Below are positions 44,601 through 47,262 of a DNA stretch of 47,262 nt, one piece after another. The notes below the pieces were generated by a model. It searched no databases. It was not told where the DNA came from and was given only the letters and a program-made list of their open reading frames with translations. Origin of the DNA: Neocallimastix lanati (nom. inval.) (taxonomy: Eukaryota; Neocallimastigomycota; Neocallimastigomycetes; Neocallimastigales; Neocallimastigaceae); the NCBI GenBank assembly GCA_016946835.1, contig JACVTC010000320.1, positions 1 through 47,262 of the forward strand. Reading direction: 5' to 3'. How positions within the stretch are numbered: position 1 is the first letter of the stretch; every line of letters begins with the position of its first letter. A program made the translations under genes and the position numbers.

Positions 44601-47262
44601 ATATGATAAAAAATATATTATTAATTCTACAAGCTTATTGTACTACGGTGAAAAATTATATAATGAAGAAACCAAAGAAGAATGTCTCATCTTTGACGAT
44701 AATAAATTATATACAAGATATCTTAATAAGACTATATTTGATTCTAAGAATACTTTGAAAAGAGAATTGTTAAACTCTGAATATATAAAAATTGAAGAAA
44801 AGTCCCTTCTTTTAAATAATGATGTAGCTCTAGCTACGGTTCAAAACATAAGTGGTAAAAAGAAAATATATGGAAAATGCATGTTTTATCATGGAGGTAA
44901 TAAATTCGTTTTATACAGTGACGATTATGACAAGGTTATGATGGAATTTCCTTCAATATCAAACAAAGATATTCTTCAAGATGATGATATAATTTATGAT
45001 GATTTATACGTCGATCTAAATGCTTCTCCTCAAGAAAAGTGTATACGTATAGGTACTGTAAATGAAGATAAAGAGAATCAAAGTGGAAATGCCAAGGATG
45101 AAAAAATTGGTTTATTCTTCTATAAGGAAACCGTGCCTTTTACTAACATAACAGTTCCTTCTATACCTTATAATAATACGTTGAGGTTTAATCAAGAAAA
45201 TGGTGTATTACTTTTAAATGAAGTAGATATATTATCAAAACAGTTTACTAAAGATTTAAGTTTAAAATGTGAAAAAGAATACGGAACATTATATGCTATA
45301 ATAAGAAATAGTGAAAATGAAGAACAATGGCGTTATCCTTCTTTTAATAAAAAAAGTTCAATTTCCTATAAGAATGATGAAAAGTTAGAAACTGGTGAAT
45401 ATCTATATGATGATCATAATAATGAATGCTTCAAATTATCGGAGTATGGTATAATAATAGATGGTGAACTTAAATATAAAGCATGTGATAATAGAAACGT
45501 AAAAACTTGTTCATACACTCGCTATTTGTATATTGATAAGACTAAAGGTACTGATGTTTACATGGTAAATTTCTTTGAAGACCATAATAAAATTGAAACT
45601 ATTCTTGAAATTAAAACGAAATCAGAGAATATCAATTTGCGTTGTGATAAGTCTCTAGGATTATACATTATAGATGATGATAAAAATATATTATATAAAT
45701 CTAAAACACAAATATTTAATAATACAAACCTATTTACAAATAAAAATAATAGTGTATTGCAAGTTGGTGATCAAATCCAGACAGATGATAAAACAAATTG
45801 TGCTTACATTGATAATGAAATGAATTTAGTTGTTGGTGATAAAAAATTTCCTAATGCTAATGAAATAAAAATATCTAATAAATATCCTCCAGTAACTATA
45901 GGTTCTACAATTTTGTTTGAAGAAATTACAAATAAAACATTACCGGAACACATGTCATTAAGATGTAAACGTGAAGAAACGGAAACATTACTTGTTTTGT
46001 ATGATGATGATAATGATTTTATTATTGATGAAATTATGAATAAATGTCGTAAACACAAACTTTACGTTACCAATGAACACCATAACAATTACATTTGTAT
46101 TGATGATCCTTTAAAAAACTCTTATGAGGATATGTGTTTATTATATAACAAAGACCATAAAATTATAGATAGTAATCAAAGAATTTTATTCTCTGGATAT
46201 AAAAATAGAAATCTCATATCCAATAATTTATATTTGGACAAAGCAACCGGAAATTTGATGGCTAAAGATAGAACGGAGGATATAACTCTATTAGCAATAA
46301 ATCGTAAGAATGTCAAAATGGAATGTGGTAAATATGATGAAGTATTAATTACTGACAGAAATAAAAACGACGAGTTAATTTGGATGCATAGACCATATTT
46401 AAATTGTGAAAATGGTTTAGAATTAGAATCAAGTGATTGTAAAAGTATTTATAAATATGAAAAAGTTGGTAATTTTGAGATTAATGAAAAATCTTTTGGT
46501 AAATATTACAAAGATGATATAATAAAACTAAGTTTAAATGAAGATGGAGAACTGATAGCAAACGACAATAAAATTATCATCAAGGATGAATGGAATGTCA
46601 AAAACAAGTATAATTATATATTAAATTGTGACGAAGACTATAATTGTAAATTTATAAATACATATAATGATGAAATTATTGACTATTTAGATAAAAATCA
46701 CGTCGCAAAATCTACTATTAATCCTACTGAAAAAATCGGAATGGGGGAGAAATTATTATGCAAAAATGTAAGTTTAGTTCTTACAAATAAAGGTTTAATT
46801 TATAGAAATCATAAAAAGAAAGTTGAAACTGATTTTATGGGAGAGTTAAATGATATTGCCACTAGTGATTCTGCAGTTATTAGTTATGCAGGATTTGATA
46901 GTGACTATAACTTTAAATTATATTATAAGGATCAATATCAACCATTAAATCTTATCAGTTTTAAAGATATATCTGGTAACCCTTCTAAAAATAAATATAT
47001 ACGTGTGTCATGTGAGGAAGATAAATTAGAATTTTATGAAATGTACAAAAATAAAAAGTACGTTTACTATTCATTTTCATATCCTCCAGAACCAACAAAA
47101 ACAACAAAAAAAACTCCTACTCCTACCCCAAAACAATCTTATAGTGAATATACATTTAAAGTGTTATTGGTAATGAGTACTATTTGGGGTGTTCCAAGTT
47201 TATCTAATATTTCTAAGATTGAAATATTAAGCAGCAAGCATAATCCTTATTTCACTTGGATT
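38602..47262 (+). CDS. Giant secreted repeat protein with B-lectin-like domains (3' end outside window)
   Basis: At least 2887 codons are open from the ATG at 38602 to the window end, with no stop. Residues 1-18 are a signal peptide (MIKKNLILIILLFTIVRS). Residues about 134-450 are Ser/Thr/Asn/Gly-rich with alternating polar/hydrophobic strands and end in GHPCEIAIYKKIKRYIQIT. Residues about 560-625, 834-925 and especially 954-1075 look like B-lectin repeats (ILQENGNLVFKDN...IWES; FRIINENGEEMWNMW). Residues 690-820 form a Cys-rich segment. Spacers follow: an FGDNS/DDDP-rich one (1205-1300) and, after basic KR sites (IQKRDED near 1534), an acidic one with five 12-residue GMEDEDVIDDEG-type repeats. 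From about 1654 to 2820 there are about ten units of ~120 residues, each with an (L/I/R)xC core and a W/Y-Y/F-P segment. A Thr/Pro linker (TPTPTP) and a hydrophobic stretch (FKVLLVMSTIWGV) near the end may start a membrane anchor. A non-catalytic adhesin or scaffold is likely; a link to anaerobic-fungal scaffoldins is a hypothesis. Confidence 0.85.
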   Translation, partial: MIKKNLILIILLFTIVRSELCVYDKRGTRRYFNKDLTDINEIFISLKRKGYITDPYNTYFGNCYSNKGLTNIYGVKVNKVEPLENFTKFKREETLKELFDLKEGNRRCNLLTSESAEGNPYSEELTGIKNSNVREGWKLVEVTTKAVDSKNSISNTFTVSFDKSYSISVQKSYSNTEGVTIENHVDQTDSNSFSDSISKVVEKTLSNSNSNESGETWDNSFTKDLTKTNEQHSESNWNNERNSSDTSGTNRSQENGTNWNNSSTTGSSTTTTTDETKADSVGGGGSIGAFGIGVNGSYTHETSTSKGTSSEVNSSTTNDRGGSSSTTSGTSTDRTVGQSDSTGGSRGLSDSISTSESLTNSNGGSRTVSNSVERSSTTGETEESSKTREIGMTTGNSETSEHSVTYSEDTSIQFSNSTSASFSVEESISGLGTGHPCEIAIYKKIKRYIQITSCYDRDENKNYERNTRSIINIDVDYNAINRYRELVNQTEIDPMNLKGDGQILTACVLDSDNSQFKNEYNFFEQAKELINGNVKTYNPVMIPGMVLTPNKEQITDRDPTEKNSGFYMRKLTNEGGSMVYYYGNNKLYDTETSNISGNCKFRISSKNHLEMFLDDETLFQPVENYAEEFESEKLRYKEDPNAPFFNDTIMEIPEPILKPNNTGTIKKGNTNKYIDHLNKDELKYNLFVARGQEECKLLFEFCNSRDEKADEFEMSLEEKNEDLLDYIYIENICGEKEKFNYSYSEEEIEYICSKNEGELDVIKKNNDEIHAKCDCEKYTMCINMKTSSSSLNSVLFKSECHSLENEFDCSNQCRTLMARANNFIYDISYFKLKDVVVWSSVRPEHQNLIVGWNGNNQGYENSYLTLKKYNNYNSDDYEGLTLYDPTGAPIWEFRAEGTSSSDKLDKEGYYLPVKYGYPFSNPDITSKIPKIYADKNYPYLTMPSNIEFLGNTLIYGGCNNVLLSNQGLQSLSGRFSLILQENGNLVFKDNKVTIWESKTANLWHGVGPYKLIVGNDGIMRILNKFDYIMMSTINNPDKENDHKYKYYRLQVLNAGTFRIINENGEEMWNMWSHAPYHEFNVYYEEEFYDSCKSTARNPNLPVITTINEKSSIIRVGEQLVNRFNKEQFIEYKKKSIIESRKFEKAIKNKNSETHDSDKKKGPSEIKGDNNADFKDDDIFNNNDNIFNNDDLNNDSPTAFLIDDLFNNDRFGDNSLGDYSFGDYSFSDNSFGDNSFGYSNSHTVSNSLGDNSFGYSNSHTVSNSLGDNSFGDDTFGDNPIDDDPIDDDPIDDDPLETDYADISVDIESLINSKDYIYDLNNNFYSSARLPLTSFHLKYQNLFRKYEVVDDETIKIHEDFYDLKPITDRDSRIVYGQLTNRGVFNIYDGNNNVLFTTGIRGDDVCTDSKKCFYFMYITPDTDGYVKIMERVYKKDESYDDKLVWAFPPNKKMTELRSDREDDFLKNLESLIYRNSTNPDKDCLNEMSETSNNSEVTENTISKKKEDDNINVRSTIAKRNKRNIHRNKNKRSEVKIQKRDEDEDEEVIEDENGMEDEDVIDDEGGMEDEDVIDDEGGMEDEDVIDDDDGMQYEDVIDDDDGMQYEDVIDDDDDENDGKNDNRNNNRNDNGNDTKKDNQNENNNGKNDSKCNNVINEFSCMTLRSKGVYLYGDSEPFYNYTINTESKLRLDKETGLLTIDGIQIIHLDYPAATPTKIRCEMIDDMYGVALYDRFGVKIWEYPSKIRYYMNNKYPHDTMVVDRSIYYYNNNTRKNEACLDFKKDGLYNGETKITLDIDKETAGRSLYLNKTHIYMQDIHDKIISKSIIKLYNPENHDVKLYCKDKDTIVVADEITNNIVWSYPKKQYTLLSSNTEYNELRPDQQLIYPEESVNNFCLEVKGNNITSIDYPNMLSYDKTNIIEYLGVTNKGVFVHFGNNRKIDLLNNYYGELKNELDNLNEAENANDFSKSQENKEGIYSIKCEKLFGKVKASVYYNDTFLTTLPPYDKKYIINSTSLLYYGEKLYNEETKEECLIFDDNKLYTRYLNKTIFDSKNTLKRELLNSEYIKIEEKSLLLNNDVALATVQNISGKKKIYGKCMFYHGGNKFVLYSDDYDKVMMEFPSISNKDILQDDDIIYDDLYVDLNASPQEKCIRIGTVNEDKENQSGNAKDEKIGLFFYKETVPFTNITVPSIPYNNTLRFNQENGVLLLNEVDILSKQFTKDLSLKCEKEYGTLYAIIRNSENEEQWRYPSFNKKSSISYKNDEKLETGEYLYDDHNNECFKLSEYGIIIDGELKYKACDNRNVKTCSYTRYLYIDKTKGTDVYMVNFFEDHNKIETILEIKTKSENINLRCDKSLGLYIIDDDKNILYKSKTQIFNNTNLFTNKNNSVLQVGDQIQTDDKTNCAYIDNEMNLVVGDKKFPNANEIKISNKYPPVTIGSTILFEEITNKTLPEHMSLRCKREETETLLVLYDDDNDFIIDEIMNKCRKHKLYVTNEHHNNYICIDDPLKNSYEDMCLLYNKDHKIIDSNQRILFSGYKNRNLISNNLYLDKATGNLMAKDRTEDITLLAINRKNVKMECGKYDEVLITDRNKNDELIWMHRPYLNCENGLELESSDCKSIYKYEKVGNFEINEKSFGKYYKDDIIKLSLNEDGELIANDNKIIIKDEWNVKNKYNYILNCDEDYNCKFINTYNDEIIDYLDKNHVAKSTINPTEKIGMGEKLLCKNVSLVLTNKGLIYRNHKKKVETDFMGELNDIATSDSAVISYAGFDSDYNFKLYYKDQYQPLNLISFKDISGNPSKNKYIRVSCEEDKLEFYEMYKNKKYVYYSFSYPPEPTKTTKKTPTPTPKQSYSEYTFKVLLVMSTIWGVPSLSNISKIEILSSKHNPYFTWI
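42230..42482 (+). repeat. In-frame minisatellite (FGDNS / DDDP repeats) in the giant gene
   Basis: Units of GGTGATAATTCTTTT encode FGDNS. One 51-base block encoding YSNSHTVSNSLGDNSFG is present in two perfect copies starting at 42310 and 42361. GATGATGATCCTATT units encode DDDPI at the right end. Confidence 0.9.
43249..43428 (+). repeat. In-frame 36-bp repeat encoding an acidic 12-residue motif
   Basis: Five units encode GMEDEDVIDDEG, twice changed to GMQYEDVIDDDD. The last two units are identical at protein level. Minus-strand frames at 43072-43506 are mirror artefacts of this repeat. Confidence 0.9.

Overview
The window looks like a piece of nuclear genome from a very AT-rich fungus, most likely an anaerobic gut fungus (Neocallimastigomycota). 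The basis is extreme A+T content with long near-featureless spacers, abundant AAT/TTA microsatellites, large intron-poor genes for secreted Asn/Asp/Lys-rich proteins, B-lectin-like repeats and a chromodomain-bearing Ty3/gypsy retroelement. The phylum is an inference; no rRNA or housekeeping gene is present to fix it.

Layout. 1-3015: the 3' part of a decayed Ty3/gypsy (chromovirus-type) element with RT end, RNase H, integrase, chromodomain, polypurine tract and a 3' LTR that ends directly against satellite sequence. 3016-8990: a short satellite block, a Thr-rich pseudogene, AT-rich spacer, and relics of coding sequence, some recognisably related to the giant gene at the right end. About 9040-17510: roughly 8.5 kb of a tandem ~50-bp satellite whose + strand almost lacks cytosine, with internal higher-order duplications. 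17511-20538: AT-rich spacer with microsatellites and one strong 19-bp-stem hairpin.

20539-35785 holds five genes. A small GPI-type secreted six-cysteine protein (minus) comes first. It is followed by four genes in a mirror-image order: large secreted protein S1 (minus, 1061 aa), cytosolic-type C1 (plus, 262 aa), cytosolic-type C2 (minus, 268 aa), large secreted protein S2 (plus, 1096 aa). C1 and C2 are divergent paralogues with matching motifs at matching positions. S1 and S2 share architecture (signal peptide, about 1000 helix-rich residues, an LRKR-E/D dibasic site, basic tail) but little obvious sequence. This looks like an old inverted duplication of a divergently transcribed secreted/cytosolic gene pair, and it is one of the two best candidates here for something undescribed.

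38602-47262 is one uninterrupted reading frame of at least 2887 codons that runs off the window. It encodes a huge secreted protein with a signal peptide, a Ser/Thr/Asn-rich beta-type segment, a Cys-rich segment, B-lectin-like repeats, acidic spacers with Kex2-like KR sites, and about ten C-terminal repeats of ~120 residues built around a conserved Cys. It may be a cell-surface scaffold or adhesin. Relics of the same repeat family at about 7.7-8.9 kb show that another copy once lay to the left and decayed beside the satellite.

I saw no tRNA gene, rRNA, CRISPR array or prokaryotic-type operon.
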